The notes: generated from the letters alone by a model not told the origin. DNA of 55,800 nucleotides from an uncultured bacterium (GCA_905214615.1 CAJMMX010000004.1:1-55800); one strand, 5' to 3'. Positions 39,503 to 48,701 are shown, counted from the stretch's first letter. Numbers and translations: made by a program.

Positions 39503-40459
39503 ATGAATTTATCGCTGGCCCCTATGGAGGGGATTACCGGGCATGTGTTCCGTCGCGTGCATGCGGAGTGCTTTGGCGCGCTCGATTGTTATTACACGCC
39601 GTTTTTGCCGCCGCCGCGGGTGGGCAACCGCTTTGGTGGCAAGGCGTTTAAAGAGGTCGATCCTGCCAATAACCAGGGGCTTAACGTAGTACCTCAGCTG
39701 ATGTCCAAGAATGCGGACGAGTTTGTGTGGGCGGCGCAGGTGCTCGCCGAGATGGGGTACCGCGAGGTCAATCTCAACCTTGGCTGCCCCTCGGGTACGG
39801 TTGTTGCCAAAGGCAAGGGTTCGGGCTTTCTGCGCAACCTGGATGAGCTCGAGGTGTTCTTGAGCGACGTGTGCGAACGCTCACCCTTGCCGGTGTCGGT
39901 CAAGACCAGGCTGGGGTTGGAAAGCGATGACGAGTACGAACGCGTGCTCGACCTCTATTGCCGCATGCCGCTGGCAGAGCTGATCGTGCATCCGCGCGTG
40001 CAAAAGGACCGTTATACGGGCTCGCCGCGTAAAGAGTTTTACGGCGAGACGTTGGAGCGGGCGCCGTTTCCCGTGGCCTATAACGGCGACATCTTTGATC
40101 TTGAGGACATGGATGCGCTGGTGGGGGCCTATCCCGGAACACGCCACGTAATGTTGGGGCGCGGCTTGCTCGCGAACCCCGCGCTGGCTCGCATGGTTAA
40201 GGGTGGCCCTGCTGCCACGGCAGCCGAACTGCAGCGTTTCCATGACATGCTGTTTGCGGCCTATGCGGACGAGATTGGGGGCAACGCGGTCTTTCGCATG
40301 AAGGAATGGTGGTTCTACGCCAAATGTGCCTTCGCCGATCCCGCTACCGTGCACAAGCTCGTGCGCAAGACCAAAAAGGTCGACGAATACCGCGCCGCCG
40401 TCGAGCGCGTCTTTCGCGAGCAGCCGCTCGCGCCTGTTGCCCGCTTTTGTGGCTACTAG
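39503..40459 (+). CDS. tRNA-dihydrouridine synthase family protein
   Basis: 318 residues from ATG 39503 (GAGTGG six bases upstream; ATG 39497 is in frame but has no spacer). FMN-dependent TIM barrel: LAPMEGITGHVFRR at the start, NLNLGCPSG, with the usual catalytic Cys at that loop (GCPS), VKTRLG, IVHPRVQKDRYTG and MLGRGLLANP. Reduces uridines in tRNA D-loops. A compact member; the second C-terminal helical domain is present. Its stop lies inside an inverted repeat. Confidence 0.88.
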   Translation: MNLSLAPMEGITGHVFRRVHAECFGALDCYYTPFLPPPRVGNRFGGKAFKEVDPANNQGLNVVPQLMSKNADEFVWAAQVLAEMGYREVNLNLGCPSGTVVAKGKGSGFLRNLDELEVFLSDVCERSPLPVSVKTRLGLESDDEYERVLDLYCRMPLAELIVHPRVQKDRYTGSPRKEFYGETLERAPFPVAYNGDIFDLEDMDALVGAYPGTRHVMLGRGLLANPALARMVKGGPAATAAELQRFHDMLFAAYADEIGGNAVFRMKEWWFYAKCAFADPATVHKLVRKTKKVDEYRAAVERVFREQPLAPVARFCGY

Positions 40460-40513
40460 TCGTTGGGGACGTTCTTTAACGACTAGTCATTCAAGAACGT
40501 CCCCAATGACTAG
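40456..40513. repeat. Inverted repeat over the dus stop codon
   Basis: 21-bp arms 40456-40476 and 40493-40513 (CTAGTCGTTGGGGACGTTCTT type) with one mismatch; the left arm contains the TAG stop. Likely a mobile intergenic repeat now serving as transcript end. The GGGGACGTTC motif recurs at 47511 in reverse. Confidence 0.8.
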
Positions 40514-40523
40514 ATTGAAAAGC

Positions 40524-40578
40524 TGTACGCCAGCATCCAAAGATGTCGAAAAATGTCGACTTTGGATGCTGACGTACA
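40524..40578. repeat. 19-bp hairpin with direct repeat in the loop
   Basis: Arms 40524-40542 and 40560-40578 (TGTACGCCAGCATCCAAAG, one mismatch). The loop has two copies of ATGTCGA (40543-40549 and 40553-40559). Between the convergent dus and glutaredoxin genes; bidirectional terminator or repeat. Confidence 0.75.
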
Positions 40579-40630
40579 TGTTTGGTTCGTATGGGTTTGT
40601 GCGTTGGGGCCGGCCGACCGCAATAGAACG

Positions 40631-40876
40631 CTAGAGCAAATTCTCCTGCACCCACGCGATGATGTCGCCCGACTCGTAGAGCGGCGCGCCGTCAATGAAC
40701 AGGCAGGGAACCTGGCGCTTGCCGCCGACGGCGATGAGCGTCTGCTCGGCATCGGGGTCGGTCGAGATATTGCGCTCGGGGATGGTCACGCCGTTATCGG
40801 CCAAAAAGCGCTTGACCTTTATGCAATACGGGCAGCCGGTCATAACGTACAGCTCGAGCTTGTGATCAGTAGCCAT
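40631..40876 (-). CDS. Glutaredoxin-like protein
   Basis: 81 residues from ATG 40876 (GGAGACCT just upstream). Thioredoxin fold with dithiol active site CPYC at about 15-18 (VMTGCPYCIKVKRFL), the cis-Pro loop QVPCLFIDG and a C-terminal helix (IIAWVQENLL). An additional Cys follows the cis-Pro (VPC). Cytosolic thiol/disulfide exchange, NrdH/Grx type. 51 bp downstream of the XRE/TipAS gene in the same direction, so possibly co-transcribed. Confidence 0.92.
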   Translation of the reverse strand: MATDHKLELYVMTGCPYCIKVKRFLADNGVTIPERNISTDPDAEQTLIAVGGKRQVPCLFIDGAPLYESGDIIAWVQENLL

Positions 40877-40927
40877 AGGTCTCCAATCGGTTGAGGTTTC
40901 GATTGAGATACCCAATGCCGCCGCGGT

Positions 40928-41755
40928 CTATGCGCGAGTCAGCGATGACTCGATTGCCTGGACCAGAAACGCCGTGGCTCCGGTGCCGCAGGGCTTGTCG
41001 TAGTAGTCAACAAAGCGCTGGTCGGCGAGGTAGCCGTGGGCGAGCCCCAGGTATGCCTCGTCTTGGGGTTCGCTTCCCCAGTTGAGGCCAATCCAACGAC
41101 GATGCATCGCAACAAGTTTTTGGGCCTTTCTGCTCTTTGGATCGCCGTCGCCCATGGCAATCGAGAGCTGACCCAGAATGGCACGCTCGAGTTCCTTCAT
41201 GTCGTTCCATGTCTGGGGATCCATGTCCAGTAACGTTTCGTTTGCTGCATCGATAGCCTCATCGCCATAGCGCGCCCGTGCCTCGGCGCCGTAGCGCTCC
41301 TCGTTTTCCTGCACGGTACGCCAGCGCTCCAGTTGCGGCAGCACGGCACCCATGAGCGAGACTGCCTCGTCGAGCGACATGCCGGTGTTTTGCGCCAGAC
41401 GCGGGGCGCAGTCCTCGATCATTGCCTCCATCGTGGTCTCGTAGGTGTACTTGCCGTGGTCGTAGCACCACTTGCAGTAATGGTCGGTCGTTGCGCCGTG
41501 AGCATCGGTACCGCAGTCGTCGGGCGTGAGTATCATGCCGCAGCTCTGACAATAGTACTCGGGCATTTCGAGCAGATGAGACAGTGGCTCGCCGGTCACG
41601 GCGGCAATGAGCTTCATCATGTCGATGCCCGGTGTGACCTCGCCGCGCTCCCAACGGCTGACGGCTTGGCGTGTGACGAAGAGCTTGGCGGCGAGCTGCT
41701 CCTGAGTTAGGTGATGGGCGCGACGGACAGCAATGAGCTTTTCTGCGAAGGCCAT
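40928..41755 (-). CDS. XRE regulator with zinc ribbon and TipAS domain
   Basis: 275 residues from ATG 41755, preceded by AAAGGAG. Residues 1-60: XRE HTH (LTQEQLAAKLFVTRQAVSRWERGEVTP). 65-100: zinc ribbon with Cys69, 72, 94 and 97 (YCQSCGMIL...YCKWCYDHG). 155-272: helical domain like the antibiotic-recognition TipAS domain of TipA (AMHRRWIGLNWG, YLGLAHGYLADQRFVDYYD). In TipA the domain is joined to a MerR HTH and captures thiopeptides; here it is joined to an XRE HTH and a zinc ribbon. It may sense a peptide antibiotic or similar ligand. Domain boundaries by eye. Confidence 0.85.
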   Translation of the reverse strand: MAFAEKLIAVRRAHHLTQEQLAAKLFVTRQAVSRWERGEVTPGIDMMKLIAAVTGEPLSHLLEMPEYYCQSCGMILTPDDCGTDAHGATTDHYCKWCYDHGKYTYETTMEAMIEDCAPRLAQNTGMSLDEAVSLMGAVLPQLERWRTVQENEERYGAEARARYGDEAIDAANETLLDMDPQTWNDMKELERAILGQLSIAMGDGDPKSRKAQKLVAMHRRWIGLNWGSEPQDEAYLGLAHGYLADQRFVDYYDKPCGTGATAFLVQAIESSLTRA

Positions 41756-41897
41756 AGCGGCTCCTTTCTGCTGGTTGATGGCATTAAGCATACGCGGCGG
41801 CAGACGCCCTTCCAAGCAACCGTTGGTTGCACGACGGGGGACCGCGACAAAGAATTGCGCACGACGCCTCACACCTTCATGCCGTACAATGACCGGC

Positions 41898-42635
41898 ATG
41901 GAACCTATTGCACACATACATACCGACCTGCCGCAGAAGTTCGGCATCCCACGCAACAGCTTTTTGGCGCCCCATCTGCAGGGGCGCATCGTCTTTGAGC
42001 CGGAATTTGCCTCCAACGCTGCAGTTGAGGGTCTGGACTCCTTCTCTCACCTATGGCTGCTATGGTGCTTCGAAAACGGAACGCCCGGTGGCACGGCTAA
42101 GGACATAGCCGCCGATGCCAAAACGCAGGACAGGTCCGGCACCAACGCAAAATGGTCGAAAACCGTGCGCCCGCCGCGTCTGGGTGGAGCCGAGCGTGTG
42201 GGCGTGTTTGCCACACGCAGTCCGTTTCGCCCTAATCCCATCGGGCTCACCTGCGTCAAGCTCAGCCGTGTTGAGCTCACCGATGATGGCCCGATCATCC
42301 ATATACTGGGGGCCGACCTGCGCGACGGCACGCCCATCTACGACATCAAGCCCTACATTCCATTTGCCGACTGTCACCCGGATGCGACGGGCGGCTGGAT
42401 TGAGGACGCGCCGTGGCAAGAGCTCGATGTTGAGTTCCCACAAGCGCTGAAAGATATGGTCCCGCCTGCAAAGCTCCCCGGCTTGGTCGAGGTCCTTCGC
42501 CAAGATCCGCGCCGTGCGGGTAGCAAGCACGAGCCCAACCGCGTTTACCACTTGGCCTACGCCGGGCTCGACATATCGTTTACGGTCGACGGAACAAGGC
42601 TGACGGTAACCGCCATCAACGACGCGCAAGACTAA
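41898..42635 (+). CDS. trmO: tRNA t6A37 N6-methyltransferase TrmO
   Basis: 245 residues from ATG 41898; ATG 41889 is an alternative three codons up. No strong ribosome site. TsaA/TrmO beta-barrel motifs: FGIPRNS near the start, SHLWLLWCF, RSPFRPNPIGLT and DIKPYIPF. Methylates N6-threonylcarbamoyladenosine 37 in tRNA-Thr(GGU) using SAM. The C-terminal extension (LRQDPRRAGSKHEPNRVYHL) matches the full-length enzyme. Faces the XRE/TipAS gene across 142 bp. Confidence 0.9.
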   Translation: MEPIAHIHTDLPQKFGIPRNSFLAPHLQGRIVFEPEFASNAAVEGLDSFSHLWLLWCFENGTPGGTAKDIAADAKTQDRSGTNAKWSKTVRPPRLGGAERVGVFATRSPFRPNPIGLTCVKLSRVELTDDGPIIHILGADLRDGTPIYDIKPYIPFADCHPDATGGWIEDAPWQELDVEFPQALKDMVPPAKLPGLVEVLRQDPRRAGSKHEPNRVYHLAYAGLDISFTVDGTRLTVTAINDAQD

Positions 42636-42747
42636 CCAGCCATTCGTCCGCACCCGTCAAATTAAGCGCCAAACCCCATGTCAAAACCGCCCACGCTGGT
42701 GGACAATAACGCCTACCGAAACAATCCGCTTTGCACGGGAGCTCAGC

Positions 42748-43959
42748 ATGAAATACGACTTTACCTCGCTTATCGACCGCCACGGCATGGACGCCATCGC
42801 CGTTGACTCCTGGGGAGAAATTCCCGGCATGGCTCCGAACGCACCCGACGAGGGCTTCGACCGCATCCCCATGTGGGTAGCGGACATGAACTTTGCCACG
42901 GTGCCCACGGTCCAGGAGTACATCATTCAGCGCGCCCAGCATCCCATGTTTGGCTATTTCAATCCGCGCGACGAGTACTTCGACCGCATCATCGAATGGC
43001 AGACCCGCCGTAATGGCGTCGAAGGCCTGCTCCCTGAGCATATCGGCTACGAAAACGGCGTACTGGGCGGTGTCGTGTCGACGTTGCGCGCATATGTCCA
43101 GCCGGGCGATGCGGTGCTGGTCCACAGTCCCACCTACATCGGCTTTACCAAGTCCATCGAGGCCGCGGGCTATCGCATTGTCCACAGCCCGCTTAAGCTC
43201 GACGATCAGGGCGTGTGGCGCATGGATTTTGAGGACATGGAGCGCAAGCTCGCCCAAAACCACATCCATGCCGCCGTGTTCTGCTCGCCGCACAATCCCT
43301 GCGGCCGCGTATGGGAGCGCGACGAGATCGAGCGCGCCATGGATATCTATCGCCAGCACGATTGCGTGGTGATCTCGGATGAGATTTGGTCCGATATCAT
43401 CCTGCCGGGTCACAAGCATATCCCGACGCAGTCGGTGAGCGAGGATGCCCGCATGCGCACGGTTGCCCTCTATGCGCCCAGCAAGACGTTTAACCTGGCG
43501 GGCCTGGTCGGCAGCTACCACATCATCTATAACGAGACGCTGCGCGACCGCGTGTGCGCCGTGTCCAACAAGACTCACTACAACGAGATGAACGTCCTCT
43601 CCATGCATGCGCTTATCGGTGCCTACCAGCCGCAAGGCTACGAGTGGCTCGATGAGCTCAATGAGGTCATCGATGCCAACGTTGACTACTTTTGCAATTA
43701 CGTTGACGAGCATTTTGAGGGCGTGTCCTATTCGCGTCCGCAGGGCACGTACATGGTGTTTCTGGACTGCACCGAGTGGTGTCGCGAGCATGGCCGCGAT
43801 ATTCAGTGGCTGCTTGACGAGGGGGCGCGCGTGGGCGTGGGGTATCAGGATGGCCGTCCGTTCCACGGGCCTTGTCACATCCGCGTGAATCTGGCACTGC
43901 CGCTTTCGCGGGTAAAGGAGGCGTGTGAGCGCCTGGACCGCTACGTTTTTGGGGTATAG
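42748..43959 (+). CDS. MalY/PatB family PLP-dependent C-S lyase or aminotransferase
   Basis: 403 residues, start supported by alignment with MalY/PatB proteins (YDFTSLIDRHGMDAIAVDSW; MWVADMNF). Fold type I: ENGVLGGVVSTLRAY, SPHNPCGRVW, SDEIWSDI and PLP lysine in PSKTFNLAGL, C-terminal Arg in HIRVNLALP. Likely cystathionine beta-lyase activity, producing homocysteine, pyruvate and ammonia, with some members also breaking down cysteine to H2S. Ribosome site is weak (CACGGGAG 10 bases upstream). Monocistronic. Confidence 0.9.
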   Translation: MKYDFTSLIDRHGMDAIAVDSWGEIPGMAPNAPDEGFDRIPMWVADMNFATVPTVQEYIIQRAQHPMFGYFNPRDEYFDRIIEWQTRRNGVEGLLPEHIGYENGVLGGVVSTLRAYVQPGDAVLVHSPTYIGFTKSIEAAGYRIVHSPLKLDDQGVWRMDFEDMERKLAQNHIHAAVFCSPHNPCGRVWERDEIERAMDIYRQHDCVVISDEIWSDIILPGHKHIPTQSVSEDARMRTVALYAPSKTFNLAGLVGSYHIIYNETLRDRVCAVSNKTHYNEMNVLSMHALIGAYQPQGYEWLDELNEVIDANVDYFCNYVDEHFEGVSYSRPQGTYMVFLDCTEWCREHGRDIQWLLDEGARVGVGYQDGRPFHGPCHIRVNLALPLSRVKEACERLDRYVFGV

Positions 43960-43980
43960 GGGGCGCTCGATTCGAGTGCT

Positions 43981-44023
43981 GCCCCATGTGCCCACGCCGT
44001 CAAAATGCGTGGGCACATGGGGC
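43981..44023. terminator. Bidirectional terminator, 17-bp perfect stem
   Basis: GCCCCATGTGCCCACGC (43981-43997) with its inverted copy (44007-44023), 9-base loop, between convergent genes. Confidence 0.85.
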
Positions 44024-44055
44024 GCAGAGGGTAGCGAGCGCGTTTTTCGCATTCG

Positions 44056-44535
44056 CTACTTTTCGTGAATCTGCTTGCCGCAAAGATGCTCAATCGAAAT
44101 CTCGTAGAGTTGGACGCCCTTGATGTCTTTGGCGATTTCTTCCTCGACTTCTTCGGCAGAAGGGTAGTACTTAAGCGCGAGCTGACGGACTTTGTCCTCG
44201 ATAAACGCAGGCGCTTCATCTACCAGGCGGCAACGGCCAAAGACCACGGTGCTCATGACGTAAGGAGCCCAGTCGCCGTCCTTGTACCACTCGTTGCCGT
44301 AAACGGTAAAGCAGACTTTATCGTCACGCCTGAGCGAATCGACCTTGTGGCCGGCCTTGGCGCCATGGAAATAAATCTTGTCGTGCTCGGCGTCAAAGAA
44401 GTAGTTGACGGGAATGGCATAGGGGTAGCCATCATCGCCGTTGACGGCAAAGACGCCGCGCTTACAGGTGGCGAGCAACTCGCGCGCTTCCTCGTCAGTG
44501 ATGGCGCGTTTCTTTCGACGTAAGGGCCTAAACAT
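44056..44535 (-). CDS. Pyridoxamine 5'-phosphate oxidase-like (NimA-type) flavoprotein
   Basis: 159 residues from ATG 44535 (AAAGGAAG upstream). A split-barrel fold: ELLATCKRGVFAVNGDDGYPYAIPVNYFFDAEHDKIYFHGAKAGHKVDSL, then KVCFTVYG and a C-terminal helix. The GAKAGHK segment with FHG is typical of the PNPOx-like/NimA family that bind FMN or haem. Substrate unknown; relatives reduce nitroimidazoles or bind F420-type cofactors. Monocistronic. Confidence 0.85.
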   Translation of the reverse strand: MFRPLRRKKRAITDEEARELLATCKRGVFAVNGDDGYPYAIPVNYFFDAEHDKIYFHGAKAGHKVDSLRRDDKVCFTVYGNEWYKDGDWAPYVMSTVVFGRCRLVDEAPAFIEDKVRQLALKYYPSAEEVEEEIAKDIKGVQLYEISIEHLCGKQIHEK

Positions 44536-44577
44536 CGTTGGCTTCCTTTCTGGCTGTGCATGGTGGTTGAGCACAAA

Positions 44578-47382
44578 CTATAGCGAAACGGATCCGTATT
44601 TCTTGATACAGGCGAGTATGTTTTTGAGCTTGCTAAAGTCGAGCGGTTTGGGCAGATGGGCGTTCATACCGGCATCGTGTGCCGCCTTGGCGTCTTCGGC
44701 AAAGGCGTTGGCGGTGAGCGCGATGATGGGGATGTCGGCCGCATCGGCCTTTTCGCTCAGGCGGATCGCGCGGGTTGCCTCGTAGCCGTCCATGCCCGGC
44801 ATCATGATGTCCATAAGAATCGCATCGAAGCTACCCGCGGGACGGCCAACGTATAGGTCGACCGCTTCGTTGCCGTCGGCGGCGCGAGTTACGACGATGC
44901 CCTCGCTTTCGAGCAGAGCCTGGGCAATCTCGGCATTGAGCTCGTTATCTTCTGCCAAAAGAACGTTCATGTCTGCAAGCGAGCAACTGTATGCCTGCTC
45001 GTCCGTACGTTCTTTTGCCTGAGGGTTCTTGTCGATCTCGAGCGGAATCTGGACGTTAAACGTACTCCCCACGCCAACCTCACTCGAAATCTCAATCGTG
45101 CCGCCCATCATATCGATGAGCGATTTGACGATAGACATGCCAATGCCGGTTCCTTGGAACTTGCTGCGCGCATCGTCGCCTTCCTGGGCAAACGGCTCGT
45201 AAATGTGTGCCAAAAACTCGGATGTCATACCAATGCCGGTATCCGAGACGCTAAAGCAAAACACGGCGTGCTCGTCGTCGACCGGTTTGATGGTCGATGA
45301 GAACGTGACGGTGCCTCCGTGCTTGTTGTACTTGATGCTGTTGTCGAGCAGGTTGACAAGGATCTGCCGAATATGGGCGGGGCTGCCGATCATATATTGG
45401 TCGACAGCGTAGGGCTCGCTGGTGTCGAGCATGGTCATGCCGCGGTCCGATGCGCGGAGCTTGCACAGTACGAGCGCATTGTCGCACAGCTCTTTAAGGT
45501 TGAATGATTCGTGCTCGAGCGTCACTTTGCGCTCCTCGATCCTGCCCATCTCGAGGATGTCGTTAATCAGTGACAGCAGGTGATTGGCGGCAACGCGCGC
45601 CTTGGCGCGGCTTTCGCGGGCGACCTGCATGTCGCCTTCTCTCAATTCCTCAATTTCGATAAGGCCCAGGATGCCGTTGAGCGGCGTGCGGATGTCGTGG
45701 CTCATGCGCGTGAGGAAAGCGGTTTTGGCGGCATTGGCGGCATCGGCTTTCTGCCGTTCCTCCTGTGCGCGGTAAAGCGACCAGACAAGGATGACGATGC
45801 CGGTGAGCAAAATGCAGATGACGACTGCCGCAATGACGATGCGGTTGCGGTAGAGAAGTCGGAACGCATCCGATTCTTGCGCCGAGTACGATGTGGGGAA
45901 ATAGCTGTTTGCAGAGAGCGATTCACCTGCATTGACGATGCCCTTATTGATGATTCCCAGCAGCTCGGGCTTGCCGCGCGAAATTAAACACGATAGTTGC
46001 GCCGTGTTGGTGAGTTCCTGTGTTTCGAAATCCTCGATGTCGTAGATGTCGCGGAGAGTTTCCAGGCGCGTGCTGGGGACAATGATGCAACGTGCCTTCC
46101 CCTCATTGAGGGCTTTGAGCACCTCGCCGTCATTCGAATACTCGGTTACCGTTGCGTTCGGAAAGAGACTTTCGAGCTCAAAACGGTTAACGATTGTGCT
46201 CTTTGTACAAGCGATGTTCTTAAGGTCGCTGTTCAGGTTTTTGCCACTGTGAATGGCGGTCAGCGAAACCGTTCCCATCGAGTTTGACTGGATGACCCCT
46301 GTCTGCTCGGCGAGCCAGTAGTCGCGAAACAACGGCAGGGCGACATCGATGGTTCCGTTGGAAAGGGCTTTGATCATTTGCTTGTTGTTCGAGAGTGCGA
46401 TTGTATTGACCGTAATGCCAAACTTGTCGTGCAACGTCGTTGCAAGCGAGGCGAGCGACCCTTCCATTTCGCCGTCGTCATTTTGCGTACAGTAGGGAAG
46501 TTGGTTTTTAAGATAGCCGAGCGTGATGGTATTGCCGTTTTCTTTGAGCCAGGTGGTCTCGGTGCCGGTGAGCGATGACGAGCCACTGTTTTGGGTCGAG
46601 TAACTCGATTTGACTTCCTCGTTATAGCGCGGGTTATCGCGGGCGATGGTCGCCATGGCGGCGTTGATGTCGTTCATCAGGTCAGGGCGGCTTTTAGGAA
46701 CGGCAAAAAAGTAGTCGCTCGAGCCTACGTAGAACATGGGTGACGCATCGGGCGACGAAATGGTGTCGTTCATGATGACGGCGTCGACCTCGCCGTCTGC
46801 AAGCGCCTCAAAGAGGGCGCTGCCGGTGTCGATTTCTTTATAGGTGCAGGTAACGTCTTCGTTGGCGAGCCACTGCTGGCCGACGATAGTTTGCATAACG
46901 CCAGAGTTGCAGCCGATGGTGAGGCCTTGGAGCGCCTGAGGGTCACCCTTGGCCAGATCGTCGCGGTCGGGCCTGGCGTAGATATAGTAGCGCTCGGTGC
47001 CCTCGGGATTTGAGGAAAAGAGCAGCTTCTGCTCGCGTTCTGCCGAATACGAGATGTTGGGCATGAGGTCGATTTCGCCTGCCTCGAGCATGTCCATAAG
47101 CTCGGAGAAGGTGCCGCTAACGTATTCGTATTGCCAGCCCTTTGTGTAATACGAGAGGGTCTGGAGGTACTCGTAGCCCCATCCCGAGAGGCGCTCGCCC
47201 GGCGTGCCTTCCTGGAAGCCTTTGTTGTTGACGAGCCAGCCAACGCGGACCGTCTTGACCTGCTGGTCGGAGTCGGCGGCAAAGGCGGGGGCAGGCATGA
47301 CGGCGCTCAGCACGGTGAGTGCGGCAAGCGCGACAGCCAGGGTGCGGCGTAGGGCTAAGCGAAGGACGGCGGAAGGTTTCAC
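44578..47382 (-). CDS. EvgS-like hybrid histidine kinase with two periplasmic-binding-protein domains
   Basis: 934 residues if translated from GTG 47382, which has AGGA six bases upstream and gives a clean signal peptide (LAVALAALTVLSAVMPAPAFA); an ATG 11 codons earlier (47415) lacks a good site. Two tandem family-3 solute-binding domains (about 45-265 and 280-500), membrane helix near 517-540, HisKA with phospho-His in SHDIRTPLNGI, HATPase (NLLDNSIKYN, DTGIGM, GTGIGMSI), and a C-terminal receiver with phospho-Asp in LMDIMMPGMDG. No HPt or output domain is fused, so a separate phosphotransfer protein is needed. Probably senses amino acids or similar small solutes outside the cell. Confidence 0.9.
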   Translation of the reverse strand: MKPSAVLRLALRRTLAVALAALTVLSAVMPAPAFAADSDQQVKTVRVGWLVNNKGFQEGTPGERLSGWGYEYLQTLSYYTKGWQYEYVSGTFSELMDMLEAGEIDLMPNISYSAEREQKLLFSSNPEGTERYYIYARPDRDDLAKGDPQALQGLTIGCNSGVMQTIVGQQWLANEDVTCTYKEIDTGSALFEALADGEVDAVIMNDTISSPDASPMFYVGSSDYFFAVPKSRPDLMNDINAAMATIARDNPRYNEEVKSSYSTQNSGSSSLTGTETTWLKENGNTITLGYLKNQLPYCTQNDDGEMEGSLASLATTLHDKFGITVNTIALSNNKQMIKALSNGTIDVALPLFRDYWLAEQTGVIQSNSMGTVSLTAIHSGKNLNSDLKNIACTKSTIVNRFELESLFPNATVTEYSNDGEVLKALNEGKARCIIVPSTRLETLRDIYDIEDFETQELTNTAQLSCLISRGKPELLGIINKGIVNAGESLSANSYFPTSYSAQESDAFRLLYRNRIVIAAVVICILLTGIVILVWSLYRAQEERQKADAANAAKTAFLTRMSHDIRTPLNGILGLIEIEELREGDMQVARESRAKARVAANHLLSLINDILEMGRIEERKVTLEHESFNLKELCDNALVLCKLRASDRGMTMLDTSEPYAVDQYMIGSPAHIRQILVNLLDNSIKYNKHGGTVTFSSTIKPVDDEHAVFCFSVSDTGIGMTSEFLAHIYEPFAQEGDDARSKFQGTGIGMSIVKSLIDMMGGTIEISSEVGVGSTFNVQIPLEIDKNPQAKERTDEQAYSCSLADMNVLLAEDNELNAEIAQALLESEGIVVTRAADGNEAVDLYVGRPAGSFDAILMDIMMPGMDGYEATRAIRLSEKADAADIPIIALTANAFAEDAKAAHDAGMNAHLPKPLDFSKLKNILACIKKYGSVSL

Positions 47383-47470
47383 ATGAAATCCTATCGAGTT
47401 GAGACAGTTTCGCATAAGGATACCAACTCAGCATGCTTAGTCGGCAGCTGAGCCGCTAAACGGTCCCGCC

Positions 47471-47526
47471 CGGCACTTGGGGACAGTCCCTTTCTGCCGG
47501 CACAAAAGGAACGTCCCCAACTGCCG
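47471..47526. repeat. Imperfect inverted repeat, GGGGACAGTCCC family
   Basis: CGGCACTTGGGGACAGTCCC on the left is mirrored by GGAACGTCCCCAACTGCCG on the right. Shares the AAAGGGAC-like core and the GGGGACGTTC motif with repeats at 39341 and 40456, linking all the intergenic hairpin families. Lies between the divergent kinase and channel genes. Confidence 0.65.
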
Positions 47527-47580
47527 GTTGTGGGACAATACCGAGCGAATGTGATTGGGCGTCTGGGAAAAGGGGTCGCG

Positions 47581-48006
47581 ATGAACAAGTTGAGGACGCT
47601 TGCCGATGTTTTGCGCCAGGCTGGCTTTGCGCGCATCACGGGCCTGTTTCTCGTCTTCTATCTGCTGTGCTCGACGGCCGTCTGGCTGTCCGAGCCCACG
47701 ACCCTTACGTTTGGCGACGGCCTCTGGTTTAGCTTTGAAACCGTATCGACCATCGGCTTTGGCGATATCCCGGCCGAGACGCCGGTTGCCCGCGCTATCA
47801 CTGTCGTTTTGAGCGTCATCAGCATCTTCTACATCGCCATGCTCACGGGCGTGGCGGTGAACTACTGCAATACGCTCATCAAGATGCGCCAAAAGGACAC
47901 CATGGCGCGCTTTATGGACGATCTTGAGCATTTGGAAGAGCTCGATCGTGACGAGCTCGCTGACCTGTCGCGCCGCGTGCGCGAGTACCGTCGCCGGCAA
48001 CGATAG
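47581..48006 (+). CDS. Two-helix potassium channel
   Basis: 141 residues from ATG 47581 (AAAAGGGG upstream). Two membrane helices (about 16-36 and 70-95) flank a pore loop with selectivity filter TIGFGD (FETVSTIGFGDIP). A charged cytoplasmic tail of about 45 residues (DDLEHLEELDRDELADLSRRV) is coiled-coil-like. No RCK domain. Ion_trans_2/KcsA-type tetramer. Confidence 0.88.
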   Translation: MNKLRTLADVLRQAGFARITGLFLVFYLLCSTAVWLSEPTTLTFGDGLWFSFETVSTIGFGDIPAETPVARAITVVLSVISIFYIAMLTGVAVNYCNTLIKMRQKDTMARFMDDLEHLEELDRDELADLSRRVREYRRRQR

Positions 48007-48042
48007 AACGGGTGCCGCGCGTCACGACGAGGGGGATTGCAT

Positions 48043-48576
48043 ATGAACATCACGGTGTACCTGGGCGCGAGCGTCGGCAACGACCCGGCGTTTCTGCCTG
48101 CAGTGCGAGAGCTCGGCACGTGGATTGGCTCCAACGGCCACGCGCTGGTATACGGCGGCTCCAAGTCGGGCCTGATGGGCGCGCTTGCCGATAGCGTGCT
48201 CGAGGCGGGTGGACACGTGACGGGTGTTGAGCCGAGCTTTTTTATCGAGGCAGAGTTTCAACACGACGGTATTGACGACCTCATCGTGACGAGTGACATG
48301 GCCGAGCGTAAGGCCAAGATGATCGAGCTCGGCGACGCGTTCATCGCTTTCCCGGGCGGTACGGGCACGCTCGAGGAGATTGCCGAGGTCATGTCCGCCG
48401 TGTCGTTGGGGCACTTGAGTGCGCCGTGCATCCTGTGCAACCTCGGGGGCTACTACAACGATCTTAAGGCGCTGCTCGAGCACATGATTGATAAAGGACT
48501 TTCGAGCCCGCAGCGCCAGCACGGCATCTACTTTGCCGACGATTTGCGCGAGATTGCCTCGATTATTAATGGATGA
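48043..48576 (+). CDS. LOG family protein (cytokinin riboside phosphoribohydrolase type)
   Basis: 177 residues from ATG 48043 after GAGGGGG; a TTG two codons earlier is less likely. Rossmann-like fold with the diagnostic PGGTGTLEE motif near 108-116, YGGSKSGLMG near the N-terminus and ERKAKMIE before it. Members cleave nucleoside 5'-monophosphates to base and ribose 5-phosphate; in bacteria the physiological target is often unclear. Probably co-transcribed with the K+ channel 36 bp upstream. Confidence 0.88.
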   Translation: MNITVYLGASVGNDPAFLPAVRELGTWIGSNGHALVYGGSKSGLMGALADSVLEAGGHVTGVEPSFFIEAEFQHDGIDDLIVTSDMAERKAKMIELGDAFIAFPGGTGTLEEIAEVMSAVSLGHLSAPCILCNLGGYYNDLKALLEHMIDKGLSSPQRQHGIYFADDLREIASIING

Positions 48577-48701
48577 GTCTTGAGCCTGCCCCACTATGAC
48601 TCCCAATGGTGCCGTTTGCGGTGCAGACGGTTGGCTCGTTCGGGCAACGCTCGCTCTACAATAAAACGTATCTTTGTCGATTTTGACCACGGGAGGACCC
48701 G

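Noticed and set aside
42616..44052. 478-codon frame antisense to the PatB-type gene
   Set aside because: No recognisable domains and no ribosome site; the sense gene is clear.
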